Shown in pieces: positions 1-11,180 of a stretch of DNA of 64,000 nucleotides (positions are counted from its first letter, which is position 1; every line of letters begins with the position of its first letter). Origin of the DNA: Parietaria judaica (Eukaryota; Streptophyta; Magnoliopsida; Rosales; Urticaceae); the NCBI GenBank assembly GCA_954871525.1, contig OX940869.1, forward strand, positions 27,866,001 to 27,930,000, given 5' to 3'. The position numbers and the translations under genes were made by a program. The notes beneath the pieces were generated by a model. It was not told the origin of the DNA. It saw nothing but the letters and a program-made list of their open reading frames with translations, and ran no database searches.

Positions 1-111
1 CAGAGAATTTTATTATATTATTGAACTTTAATATAACAAGATTCTCTGGAGAATGACCCCAATAAAAATATAATTCAATCGAAATTATTAATTTATTAAG
101 TATTAATTTAA

Positions 112-580
112 GAGTTAATAACGGCAAAAATACTTAAAGTTTGGTCAAAGAACCCCTCGTGTACCAAAAGTTTAAAAGTGGTGGCAAAAATATCTAAAGT
201 CGCATTTGGGGAGTTGACCACTCCATTCTCGTAACACCATTAACTTACCCGTTGACTCTGGCCACGTGGACAAATGTGGGTTGCTGACATAAGAATTTTT
301 GCCACGTGGACGAGCCCACATCAGCCTCGTTTACGACAAAACAACGAATTAAACCCCTAATTAATACTTTTTAGTACAACTAGTTGAACCCCTAGTGATT
401 ACACTTAAAAAAACAGATTTGTCCACGTGGCCAGAGTTAACGGGTAAGTTAACGGCGTTAGGAGAATAGAGTGGTCAACTCCCCAAATGCGACTTTGGGT
501 ATTTTTGCCACCACTTTTAGATTTTGGGTACACGAGGGGTTCTTTGACCAAACTTTGGGTATTTTCACCGTCATTAACCC
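112..580. mobile_element. Foldback Mutator-like MITE, family A
   Basis: A 469-bp element with terminal inverted repeats of about 165 bp at each end. The right end, reverse-complemented, matches the left closely (GGGTTAATGACGG-type terminus). It is flanked by a perfect 9-bp target duplication TTAATTTAA (103-111 and 581-589), the size made by Mutator transposases. It has no coding capacity. The repeats carry CCACGTGG (G-box/ABRE core) near 259, 301 and 422. A second copy lies at 47475-49448. Boundaries are seen directly; the superfamily call rests on the 9-bp duplication and long inverted repeats. Confidence 0.9.
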
Positions 581-589
581 TTAATTTAA

Positions 590-1380
590 TGAGATTCTAC
601 ATATACATATATGTATGAGTAATTTTAAAAAAATGTAAAATTATTCATATTTTTTAAAATTATGTCTTTAAACTTATAAATATTTAAGCATTCAACTCTT
701 TTTTTTTCGATTTTACTTGTAATCTCTTTTTGAGTTTGACACTGGAACAACACAATTTTAGAAAGAACTATAAGAGTTGAAAGAGCTCAGTGGCAGAATA
801 AGGATTCTTGTGTAGGAGGGGTTAATTTTTTTTTTATTTGTTATGTTTTTCGATGATATACGTATGTCTATAGTATCCTAGATTTTTCGGTATTTTATTT
901 TATATCCTTGCTACAATACTTTTTTAATTTATTTATATATATATATATATGTATATTTAATATGAATATTTGTTATAATAATTTTATTCATTTGTTTAAT
1001 TTGTCTTCTGTTTATTAAAAATAATTGATATACAATGTATAATACTACCATTAAAAAAATGCATAATTAGATAATGAAAAAAAAATAAGAAAGTAAAAGT
1101 GGATACATAGTGTAATAGTGACAAAATTTAAGGGTAGTAGTGTAAAACATTATTATAATACTATGAATAAGTAGTATTGTCTAGACTCTAGTCAATGTAA
1201 TATACTCAAACATAAGAACAAAATAGTAACAAACAACAACTCATCTTCATCATCATCTCCATCTTGGTGTGAACGAAAGAGAAAGCATGCATGGCAGAAG
1301 AAGAAAAAAAAGGAGGACTCAGTTTATGCAGGAGGCTGTTAAGTAAGGTTGGAAAAATAAGATAGAGTAACCACATGATT
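590..1380. other. AT-rich intergenic stretch
   Basis: No gene, clear repeat boundary or coding frame is seen. The stretch is AT-rich with short A, T and TA runs. Confidence 0.6.
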
Positions 1381-1391
1381 AACTCTACTAG

Positions 1392-1495
1392 TGGTTGCTA
1401 GGATAGCCTAGTGGTAATTTCACATCATCTCCAAAGTGGAGGTCGTGGGTTCGATCTACATTGCAACAAAGCTGCCTTCAAAAAAAAAAAAAAAA
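1392..1495 (+). mobile_element. tRNA-derived SINE
   Basis: A short insertion containing RNA polymerase III-type internal promoter boxes: an A-box-like TAGCCTAGTGGTAA near 1405 and a B-box-like GGGTTCGATC near 1447. It ends in a run of about 17 A. An 11-bp direct repeat AACTCTACTAG flanks it (1381-1391 and 1496-1506), as expected of target-primed reverse transcription. It does not fold as a complete tRNA, so it is a SINE and not a tRNA gene. Confidence 0.82.
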
Positions 1496-1506
1496 AACTC
1501 TACTAG

Positions 1507-2699
1507 ACCCAAAAATCTTGGGGGGCTATTGTCCGTGTGCAGTTTGGCGTAGTTCCGCCTATGAAAGAGCTAACTCATTTTCAGAGACATTTATAGTCGG
1601 AACTCTTCGATGTATTTCGCTTATGCATTTATATCAAATAATATTGATTTTATCAAGCAATCAATATTTTGTATAGCATCTAATATCTATGACTAAAACT
1701 CTTTTGTCACTGATTACCTCATTAAGTGGGTTAAGAAACGTCTCTTTATATTCTTTATATACGCAATGGTATTGTTAATTTAGCATAATTAATATATATA
1801 TAATGCATGTCCAATGTCAGTATAACAAGTATTTACCTACTATTTTCAATTTTGTATGCCTACTTGCTCAAAACTAAGTAAGTACAAATAAATTATCCAT
1901 AAAAAAAAAATTAGTAATAAAATATACAAAAGTTGTTTTCAACTATTGTCACGTATAAAAGCCCAATCCAATGAAAATAATAGAATAAAAGTAATTATTT
2001 TATATTAAAGAGTATGATAAATAAAAGGAAGGAGAATGAAGAAACATTAGTCAACGGTAGGTTTGGTCTTTGTCTTTGTATAAAAGCAATATGAAATCTT
2101 CTGTTTTATGCTACGGTGAGGTACAGTCCACTGAACTGAACGTGAACCCCAGTCAGCTCTACGTACGTGGACAAGAAATCTAGCAGTGGGACCCATAAAA
2201 TTATGTCTAATATTCACGTGAGACGTGGCATGTTGGGCCGTTCACTTCTTGTTGTCTGCCACGTGGCGTAAAGACATACGACGATTAGTTAATGGTGCAT
2301 ACTGCATAGCATAAAAGTCATATTTAAACGACGTCGCTTTGCCATGATTCTTTCTTTTCTCGAAGATACAAGAGAAAAAAAAAATTTGTCTTTATTAGTA
2401 GACAGGATATTAATGAAGTTCGAGTTATCGCCATTATCAAATGATAATCTAGCGATAATTGCTGATAAGGAGCTTTTCGGTAATCCTTATTTTTTTTATA
2501 CTAATGCAATTATTTGAGGAAAAAACATAAGTCATATCGAGCATACTTTACCGGTGCAAATATTCGAAAAGCGAGGGACTTTTCGGTCAATAACAAAAAA
2601 TTGACCCTAGGTATAAATTCAACCTTATCTCGAGAAACCCTAAATTTTTCACTCGAAAAGCTCCCTTCTCTCTTACCACGATAATCGGCTAGAGAAGGT
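1507..2699. other. Intergenic DNA with G-box-rich patch
   Basis: No coding frame is seen. At about 2040-2290 there is a higher-complexity patch with CACGTG/CCACGTGGC motifs (near 2216 and 2261), which looks like a former or distant promoter. At 2430-2700 GATAA/TTATC motifs recur. They resemble those at 9170-9330 and may be the left edge of the hAT relic whose coding remnant lies at 7.8-8.5 kb. Confidence 0.4.
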
Positions 2700-2704
2700 G
2701 TTCG

Positions 2705-4849
2705 TGTTGGGAATCGTGTTAATTGCCATTAATGATTGCTCATTGAGCTACACGCGTGGGATAACCATTAAAAAATATTTTTCGAGAATTATAGTCTCAT
2801 ACCAGTAATTCCCGTTATCCTATCCGGTGTGCACAAAACGAAAATTAATCTTTCCTGATCATGATAAAATAATTTTCCTATATTTAAAAAATAGTAAACA
2901 CATTCATTGATAGAGCTATAATAAAGTAAATACTATTCACAATCAATAAATATTACACGTACATTCAAATCTGACGATTCTGACTGTGTTCTCTGATCTT
3001 GCTCTTTGCTCCGGCTTATCAAAATTGTCATCTTGACATGAAAGGCGATTTCTGATCTTGAAGATAGCTCCCACTAATCTTCCCTTGTATTCTCCGGAAA
3101 TCAATCGATAGGATGCATGGGCTCCTTCTGACAGAAACCCTAAAAACCCTTAAAGCAAAACCTGAAAAACCCTAATTTGAAAAATCGAATTCTAGAGAGA
3201 GATGTGATTTTGAAAGAGAGAGAGATTATTGTGATTTTGGGTTGTGAGTCCTCTTATTTATAGGAAAATAAGCTCCTAACCTCCTGGAGAAAATCCCTCA
3301 ATATCTTTAATTATTTAATTCAAAATTAAATAAGATATTCCAATCTTTCAAAACATTTGATTTAACAAATAAATCTTATTTAGGAATATTTTCAAATACC
3401 TAAAAATCGCAACTTCTTTATATATATTTCAAAAATATATATTTATTAATATAATTCGCATTTAATTATTATTTAATTATAAATAATAAATATTAACAAT
3501 CAAATCTAATAATTAAAATTATATTAATTATCGTCAATCTTTTATCAATTAAATATTCCAGAAACAAATTCCCATATTTAATTTTCTCTCATTTTTTATT
3601 TAAATAACAATGACATGTCAAAACTTGTTATTACCATAAATCTCAAACTACGTATCAGAATGACATGATTAAAAAACATAAAATCATTAGAATTTAATTT
3701 CCTACAACCCTGGAGGTGTCCAATAAATTAATTCTATCATATTTTTCTTATTTTACCAAACATTGATACTTTTGTCACGATTAGTGTAATTAGACTATCT
3801 ATGACACTAGTCATAAATTTAGTCATTTAGTTTCTATCTTATGTTTAAAACATATGTTAAGTGGAATGTCATTCTTATGGAGTTACAAAGGGGACTAATG
3901 AACAAACTTACTTAAGCTTTGGTGAAAGTGAATAATTTTCACAAACTTCGATAACTTTCCATTATATCTCGAAGTTGAACTCTTTACTACGTATTAGTTA
4001 TATCTTCTTAACACGGGCGTCCATTGTTACAATTAGATTAACTAAATTCAAGTTTGGTATTATTATGATTCTCATCTTAAAGGTGATTCCCGTATTACCT
4101 TTTAGACGACATTACCCTATTCTACGATTATTGCAAATTACTCACTTAACGGTTTATGAAGTCGTTAAGCTCCTGATGAGTACTCATTTGCTTCCCATAT
4201 ATCATAATAAGGAAATCATAAATTTATTATCCATATCTGTATTCATGCGATTCGTTTTGGTCAACCGTCTGATCCAAAAATAATGGCATTAGGATTACCC
4301 TTGTAATCTTAATCCATTAAATCAAAGATTATGTAAGTTCATCCATACAATCCATGATTACTCACGACGTCAACCGATTCAATCTGATAATCATAATGAC
4401 TTTGTCCAACTTTCATCACAGGCGGATTGATGATTTCTGACTTAAGTTTTGTCCATCCAGCATGAAGACACTTCATACATGATGATCTCAACAGTGTAGG
4501 ACTAGCACTATGATCCAGTAAAAGATCATCACACTTATTTGTGATTGAAATCATCAATAGTTATTTTCCGATTAGAAGCTCCCACTTACTAATCTAAACT
4601 GTGGATTTGTTTTTAGTTATTTATATTGTGTAGTTAAACCTCTTCACATAGACTCGGTGTGATAACATAATACAATTGCAAGCTCATAATAACTAAGGAT
4701 AAAAACATTCAATTTTATTAAAAGAAATAAAATAACTACATATGATTGTCATTAATAAAAACCATTCTCTAATAAAGAAACAAGAAAAAATGGTATACAA
4801 GAAGGATTGTCATATGAATATATGGCATACATCTAAAGTATGTCCAATA
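2705..4849 (-). mobile_element. Solo LTR, copia-like family S1 (minus)
   Basis: A 2145-bp LTR read on the minus strand, starting TATTGGACATAC (decayed TGTTGG) and ending CCCAACA. A perfect 5-bp target duplication GTTCG flanks it (2700-2704 and 4850-4854), with no primer-binding site or polypurine tract beside it. It is therefore a solo LTR left by intra-element recombination. A TATA-like motif lies near 3255 on the minus strand. It shares its ends, length and interior blocks, in diverged form, with the LTR at 5625-7768. Confidence 0.87.
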
Positions 4850-4854
4850 GTTCG

Positions 4855-5619
4855 ATTATCGTCTCCTTTCTTGAGTTTCGAAGCCATTTCCAAACCACGG
4901 CAGAAGTACCAAAAGAGAAGAAAATCGCATTTTGAAGGTATCTTTTTTTTTAATGGATCTTGAGAGATTTCTAGTTTAAGGTTATATATGTATGAATCAT
5001 GTCAATTTTTCATAATATTTTTCGATATTTGCAGTAGTTGTTTAGAGTCTATGTTTCATATTAGGTTACTCGTGAAATTGTGATTTTGATGATATGTTGT
5101 TGATAATTAAATTAATTTTTTTATGTTTATGATTTAATATAGATGAAATAAGAATGTTTGCGTGATTTTTATTTTTATTTTTTGCAGATTTGGGTGATGT
5201 TTTAGGGCTTTTTCGAATTGTTATTTAATTGCGGCAAAATTACCCGTTTTCCGGATATTGGTGTATTTGAGCTACATTTTCAATTTTTTTGATATAATTT
5301 CATTATGTAACATTTTATATAATTAGGAATCTGTGAGTTTGACATTTTTTTTTCTTTTTGTAATTTGACACTTTCCTGAATTATCCAATTATTGCTGCAA
5401 AAGTACACAACTTTCGGATCATTACCAATTTGAGCTAGTTCTTCAAAAAAAATTAATCCAATTGAATTGAATATCTCTCGTTATTAAAAAAATACGTTAA
5501 CGTTACTATTTCTCTGTTTATTGAATGTCGTGCGTTTTCGTGATGCCATAATCCGTTGGGCCGGCGAGCTGTAATAACCACAATAAATACTTTGGCGCCA
5601 GGTAAGTAAAGATAATAAA
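4855..5619. other. Spacer between two inverted solo LTRs
   Basis: 765 bp of AT-rich DNA with no recognisable gene. It may be interior sequence of the older hAT element into which both solo LTRs inserted, because coding remnants of that transposase resume just after the second LTR. No coding similarity is visible here. Confidence 0.35.
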
Positions 5620-5624
5620 TCATG

Positions 5625-7768
5625 TGATGGACATACCTGATTAGTATGCCCTATAATTCATATGCTAATGCTAGTTTTATAGATCATGGCTTTGCCTTAA
5701 TTAAAGAATAATTTCATAAATTTTTCAATGACAAGCTTGTTTCAGTTTTTCTTATCAATATAATGAATGTTTTGATTCCATAGTTGTTATGTTTTACATT
5801 TGTGTAATTGTTATCACACTTGGTCTAAATAAGGAGGTTTAACATACACAATATAATGACTAAAATATGTACATAGTTCAGATTGTTAATGGGAATTAAT
5901 GATCGTGAAAAACTATTGATAAACTCAATCACGATTTGTTGATGATCTGTTACCGGATCATGGTGCTGGTCCGCACCGTTGAGATAAAGTCAAGTATGTA
6001 ATATCTTCATATTACATGAACGCATCAATCCGTCAATGTAGTTAGTAAAGAAGTCGACTCGAAGATCAGATAGAATTAGTTGAAGTCCTGAGTGGTATGA
6101 GTTTGTAAGGTTCAACTTAAACGATCTTTGATTTAATCATTTCAGTTTACAATCAAGTATTCCCAATACTTTTATTTTGGGATCGGAAGGTTGACCATAG
6201 CAAACTGCATGACCACAGATATGGATAATAACTTTATGTTTTCCTTGCTGTGATTAATGGGAAGCAAATAAGTACTCATCCGAAGAGTAACGACTTTATA
6301 AACCGTTAGGTGAGTAAATTTGTAATAATCATGAAACAACGGTAGTTTCATCTAAAGGGATTACGGAGATCAACCCGACTACGACGAGAATCATAATAAT
6401 ATGAAAACTTGGATTCTGACAATCTGATTGTATCAATCGACTCCTGAGTCAGGAAGATATATTCAACGCGTACTAAAGAGTTTAGCTTCGGGCTATAGTG
6501 GAATGTAACCGAAGTTGATGAAAGCTCTTCACTTTCACCGAAGTTTAAGTACGTGTGTCCATTTCTCCCCCTTTGAAGCTCCATAAGTTCGACCCCGCAA
6601 AATATTATGTTTTAGAACATGGAATAGAACTGGTCAGATATGATTTGTGACTTGGTCACGTGAAAATCATGATCACCCTAATAAGGTAAAAGTACCAAAG
6701 TTTTGGTCTAATACAGAAACCAGAAAAAAGACAATGAATTTATTCCTTGGAAACTCCAGGGTTGTAGAAAATTAAATTCTAGTACAAATATCTTTTTGAA
6801 TCGTGTCATTCTGACGAACGGTTTGAGATTTATGAGAATAACGGTTTTGGCCTATGGCTGAAAATGACACTGTTATTTAAATCAAAATTTAGAGAAATTA
6901 AATATTGGTATTTATACCTGAAATATTTAAATAAGAGAATTAATTATAATATTCGAATTTTATTATAATATGCGAATTTATATTAATAAATCTTGAAAAT
7001 ATAAAAGATTTGATTTATTAAATCTTTTAGGGTATTTTCTGAAAAAGATTTGTTTTGGATTTATTCTTTATTTGATTTAATTATTAAATCAAATCTTTGA
7101 GTGAATATCTCCATATGGTTGAGCAAATCTCTCAATATTGGTTGAGGAAATTTATCAAAGTAGTTGGGCCAGTTTCCTATAAATAGGAGAGCCCTGAAAC
7201 CCGAAATCATAACTCTCTCATTCTCTTAGAATTTGAAATTCTCTCTTTCTATCTCTAGGATTTCTGTGATTTTCTCTGGGTTTATTATCCCAGAGAAATT
7301 CGATTTAGGATTTAAGGTTCTGTTTAGTGGGAGCCCACACATCCCAGCGGTCAAGATCCGGAGTATACATCGGAAGACTAGTGGGAGCTATCTTCAAGAT
7401 TCAACCAAGAAGATTTTTCACAACCCAATTCGTAGAAGCTCAAGGACGGGAAGATCAAGATCAAGATCAAGTGAAGATCAGAGTCGCGCATCAGAATCGA
7501 AAAAAGGTACGCAAGAATTTATTGATTGGAATAATTATTTATTAATACTCAAAAGCTCAATTAATTTGTGAATCAAAGTGAAATTAATCGAAAATTAAAT
7601 ATTACGATCATGATGATTTATTTTCAAATCTTGTAAGCCGAATAGGGTAACGACAGTTATTGGTATGAGACTCTAATTCTTGTGAAAATATTTTTCGAGG
7701 TTACCCTACGCGCCTATAAGGTGACCGATTATTAATCAGTGGGGATTCTCGCGAATTAGAACCCAACA
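5625..7768 (+). mobile_element. Solo LTR, copia-like family S1 (plus)
   Basis: A 2144-bp LTR starting TGATGGACATACC and ending GAACCCAACA, flanked by the perfect 5-bp target duplication TCATG (5620-5624 and 7769-7773). A TATA box (CCTATAAATAGG) lies near 7179, followed by a GC-richer R/U5 region. No primer-binding site follows it, so it is a solo LTR. It is the inverted counterpart of 2705-4849. Confidence 0.88.
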
Positions 7769-7805
7769 TCATGAACTATTGATATGGTTACATTATTTGA
7801 TTTCA

Positions 7806-8553
7806 GCGCACTAATTAAACTGTATGAATTTGCATCTGGGTGGTGGAATGTCTTTGGTAAGACTTGCCCCACATTGCAAAAATTGGCGATGAGGATCTTG
7901 TCACAACCCGCTTCTGCTTCTGCATGCAAGAGGAATTAGAGCACGTTTGCTTTGGTCCACACAAAGTTACAGAATCGTCTTGCTTACAGTACGTTGGAGA
8001 AACTCGTCTTCATCAGCTATAATCAACATCTAGCTTTACGAGACATAATAGTTGAGTTTGAGGAGAAAGAAAACAAGACTGATCTGTACAAATTCCTCTA
8101 ACGCTCAATGTTAATTGTTGTAGCTGGGTACGATGTAGATGATGAAATTGTCGAGTGGATTCGACCAATTCACCTTGACGACGATGATGGTGATCCTGAT
8201 CCTAATATTGTTAAGGAGGTTGCACACTACTGAGTGGTTTTAAGTACCATTCTAATAGGGAAAAACCTAGGTCCCCCACCCGATCATTCTGATGCCGCCT
8301 CTAGGACTAGTGTTAGTTCTCGTCAATCGTCTGCTCCTCGTAGCCCTCCTCATGGTGGGTGGGGTGGCAGAGGAGGTAATACTTTCGAGTTTTGTGGGTA
8401 GGGTGGCAGAGAAGATAGTACGCCCGAGTGAGGATTCGGTGGGTGGGGGTGACGGAGGAGGTGGTACACTGGCGGATGATGTATACCGTCCGAATTACCA
8501 TCAGGATTCTGCTAGCGGGGGATACATTACAGATACTCGCTATGGCGATAACT
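7806..8553 (+). pseudogene. Decayed hAT transposase, C-terminal part
   Basis: Conceptual translation across frames from about 7806 shows the hAT dimerisation-region pattern. A WW pair (GWWNVFGKTCP) is followed by LQKLAMRILSQPASASAC, then a degenerate RN...ST...HTK..NRL block and L..LVFISYN. An acidic stretch (HLDDDDGDPDP near 8175) and a low-complexity tail follow. A stop replaces the expected W in the RNWS block, and further stops and frame changes break it. It is a C-terminal fragment; the upstream transposase is not recognisable. The solo LTR ending at 7768 abuts it, so that LTR probably inserted into this element. Family assignment is from motif pattern only. Confidence 0.6.
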
Positions 8554-8559
8554 GAGCTC

Positions 8560-9537
8560 TTGGTCGCAATGTAGAGGACGAAGGATGTGCTTCAAACGAT
8601 TTCTACTTCAGTGGATCCAATTCATATCAATATTGATATTCAAATGACAAGAATGTTGATGACTTGTCATCACAGTCTGAGACAATATCATTTGGCGGTA
8701 GTAGTTATCAGCCTAACTTCGCTTGTCCACCTGCACCTTCGATTGAGATGATGACACTGCTCTCACGAAGACTTTTCGCCGGTTTGGGATAACGACATTT
8801 GGACCCATCCTATCTATCTTGCTCGTGGAGAGTTTAACGACCAGGCCACGTATGACCACTTGAAGAACTATCGCACGTATTGTGAGCACCAAGGACTATA
8901 GCGAAGTACTTATCATAGAAGCAAAGGTAGTTGGGAAGCGGTGCACCATCACACGTTCAACTGATTACATTACTTAAGAATCGACTCTTTGTTTGCGTTT
9001 ATATTTGTGTTTTTGAGACTTGGTTTGAGTTTATGTTTTATATGAGACTTCATTTATGTTTATTTTCTGTGACATTCTGAGACTTGGTATGTTATGTTTT
9101 GTATGAGACTTTTATTTTTATGTTTTGTGACATTAATATTTTATGTTATGTTTTGGGTGTAAATATGTGTGAAAATAATTTATAGGTTTTCCATCGATAA
9201 ATCAATCGATAACCGATTAATACATCGATAAGTTTCGATAACAGTAACGATATATTTTATAGGTTTTCTATTGATAAATCTATCGGCAAATGATTAGTCC
9301 GTCGATGACGGCAAACGATTTATCGGCCAAAACGAGAACCAAATCCTTTAATCTATTCGTCGAGTAAATAGGTTATTTTTGTTGTTTAAGTATTTAATAA
9401 TTCTTATTCCTAAAAACAATTGGAAGAAAATATTGTAAATACACTCCCTAATATTATACTTAGGAAATTAGAATTTATGCATGGAGAAAAGTGTGAGAAA
9501 TTGGATATATATAATCATAATTGAATTGAACCAATGC
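8560..9537. other. Non-coding tail of hAT relic with iterated CGATAA motifs
   Basis: No intact gene. Low-complexity TTTATGTTTTG repeats occupy about 9000-9160. From about 9185 to 9330 the motif ATCGATAA/CGATAA/TTATCG recurs on both strands, like the subterminal motif clusters of hAT elements. No terminal inverted repeat with an 8-bp duplication was found. Confidence 0.35.
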
Positions 9538-9545
9538 TCATTTTT

Positions 9546-10373
9546 TGATGGCGTGTTAGGTAGGGCCGAATTTGAGTTTTCGGTGGCTCTAGGCGAAATA
9601 AAAATTGGGGACCTGGATAAAAATAAAAAAAATAAAAACTGATTGAGTTTTGATGCCCAGGTCTGATGTTTTTTAGAAGAAGAAGAAGAAGCATGTGTTT
9701 GCAGGCAGAGAGAATGAAGTATTAGGTATTTTAATATATTTTACAAATCAAAAAATCAAAAACTCTTATAACATCATCATGAAAAAAAAGGCCCATTCGA
9801 CTAATGTTAAAATGAAAACGTGTGAATGTAAGGACCCATTTGTAAATATATATGACAAAACAAAAGTGGACAGGTTAAAAAAAACTTTTTTTGGGCAAAA
9901 CTTTTTTTGGGCAGTTATCGAAGTAAGAGATTGGGGCCCCTGAAAAAGTTAAATTTTTTGGGCCTAAGGCCTGGGCCTTGTGTGCCTTAGCCCAAATTCG
10001 GCCCTGGTGTTAGGGTAGAACTCGCATTTTTGGAAGTGTGGGACCGACGTGCCGGGAAGTGACATATGCATGGCGTGCATGGGAGTTCCGGGATTCTTGC
10101 GGCTTTGATTGACGCTATTTTAGGATGATTGGAGATTTTTATATCAACAGTGATTATCGTTATTTCCCTCTTTATTTCGGCTATTTACTTTCCGCTTTGT
10201 TTTGATTTGTTTCCTATTTTGGACTCTCTTCCTTTCTCTCTCTGTTTGTCGATTGCACTATATATTGTGCATGAGGATGATTTATTTTCCAGCTTTGATA
10301 TTGAATAAAAAAAAGTGACATTAGCTTGTTGCAATTTTGCGGTTTCGATTCTTTCCGATAACCTCTTGCTACA
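9546..10373 (+). repeat. 5' LTR of the 9.5-12.8 kb gypsy element
   Basis: It matches the 3' LTR at 12425-12799 except for point differences and a 446-bp hAT MITE plus its 8-bp duplication inserted 15 bases from the 5' end. The MITE is therefore younger than the retrotransposon. The inserted copy pushes most of U3 away from the LTR tip. Confidence 0.9.
9561..10006. mobile_element. hAT MITE nested in an LTR
   Basis: A 446-bp non-coding element with ends TAGGGCCGAATTTG and CAAATTCGGCCCTG, which are inverted repeats differing at the terminal base. It is flanked by the 8-bp target duplication GTGTTAGG (9553-9560 and 10007-10014). The 8-bp duplication and (C/T)AGGGCCG terminus are typical of plant hAT elements. 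A related element is at 61743-62371. Confidence 0.9.
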
Positions 10374-10378
10374 TCAGT

Positions 10379-10391
10379 TGGTATCAGAGCC
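10379..10391 (+). other. Primer-binding site (initiator tRNA-Met)
   Basis: TGGTATCAGAGCC, five bases after the 5' LTR end TACA. It complements the 3' end of plant initiator tRNA-Met, the usual primer for minus-strand DNA synthesis in this group. Confidence 0.88.
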
Positions 10392-10405
10392 AAGGCGATC
10401 CGTCC

Positions 10406-11180
10406 ATGGCGCGTAGAAATCGACGTGGAGGTGTTCCGAAGGCTGATTTGGACAATGTTTATCGATGTGAAGATCTCGCCGGTGTTCATCAACAATTGGA
10501 CACGCTCGCCCAGGCGATGGAGACACTTCTCCAACAAAGCCTGGTGGCCCCCGTCGCTCGTGATGGAGCCGAAAATGAAAACGAAGACAACCCTTTTGCG
10601 TCGTTCCACGACGCTCCGCACCCGCCGAGGCCGCACACATATGCACTTGAGAACGACACACGATGGGAGTCGGCGTTCCGTATAGAAATTCCCGAGTTTT
10701 CACGGCAACGTGAATGCGAAAGAATTTTTAGATTGGATTATGGCGGTGGAAGAAGTGTTCTACTTCAAGATGGTTACCGAAGTTCGACGCGCACCCGTCG
10801 TCACCACCCGGTTCCATGGCCAAGCTGCTGCATGGTGGACGCAAACGAAGACACGACTTGCACGGGTGGGGAAAGCCAAAATCGCCGCATGGGACAAATT
10901 AAAGAAGCACATGAAAGCCGCGTTTTTGCCGTACAACTACGCCTGCACACTCTACCAAACTCTACAAAATCTCTGCCAAGGTACAAAATCCATCACCGAT
11001 TACTCGACCGAATTTTTCATGCTTCTTGCTCGGAAGGAAATAATAGAGACGGAAGAGCAAACAGTTTCTCGTTACATCTTTGGATTGACTGTTCAAATTC
11101 AAGATGTCTTAAATATGTTCGATCCAATTACGGTGGCCGAAGCTCCTCAACGAGCCCTTGCCATTGAACGACAACAATGA
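10406..11180 (+). pseudogene. Gag, frameshifted
   Basis: It starts at MARRNRRGG, 15 bases after the primer-binding site. The N-terminal frame runs to about 10700, where a single-base indel moves the frame. The retrotransposon Gag domain (AKEFLDWIMAVEEVF, then AAAWWTQ and YNYACTLYQTLQNL) continues in another frame from about 10710 to 11180, ending AIERQQ-stop. The frame then changes again into the zinc-knuckle/protease frame. It would form the particle shell and bind the RNA. As it stands it cannot give one protein without frame changes. Confidence 0.82.

Noticed and set aside
1392..1495. Possible tRNA gene (A-box and B-box)
   Set aside because: No full cloverleaf or acceptor stem; an A-tail and flanking duplication identify a SINE. 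The same applies to 17272-17480 on the minus strand.
7233..7571. Serine/arginine-rich open frame
   Set aside because: It lies wholly within the R/U5 part of the solo LTR at 5625-7768, downstream of its TATA box.
2705..7768. A single retrotransposon bounded by two LTRs
   Set aside because: The LTRs are in opposite orientation and each has its own, different 5-bp target duplication.
8292..8555. Glycine/valine-rich open frame as an independent gene
   Set aside because: It lies in the low-complexity tail of the decayed hAT transposase, and the neighbouring frame continues the transposase reading.
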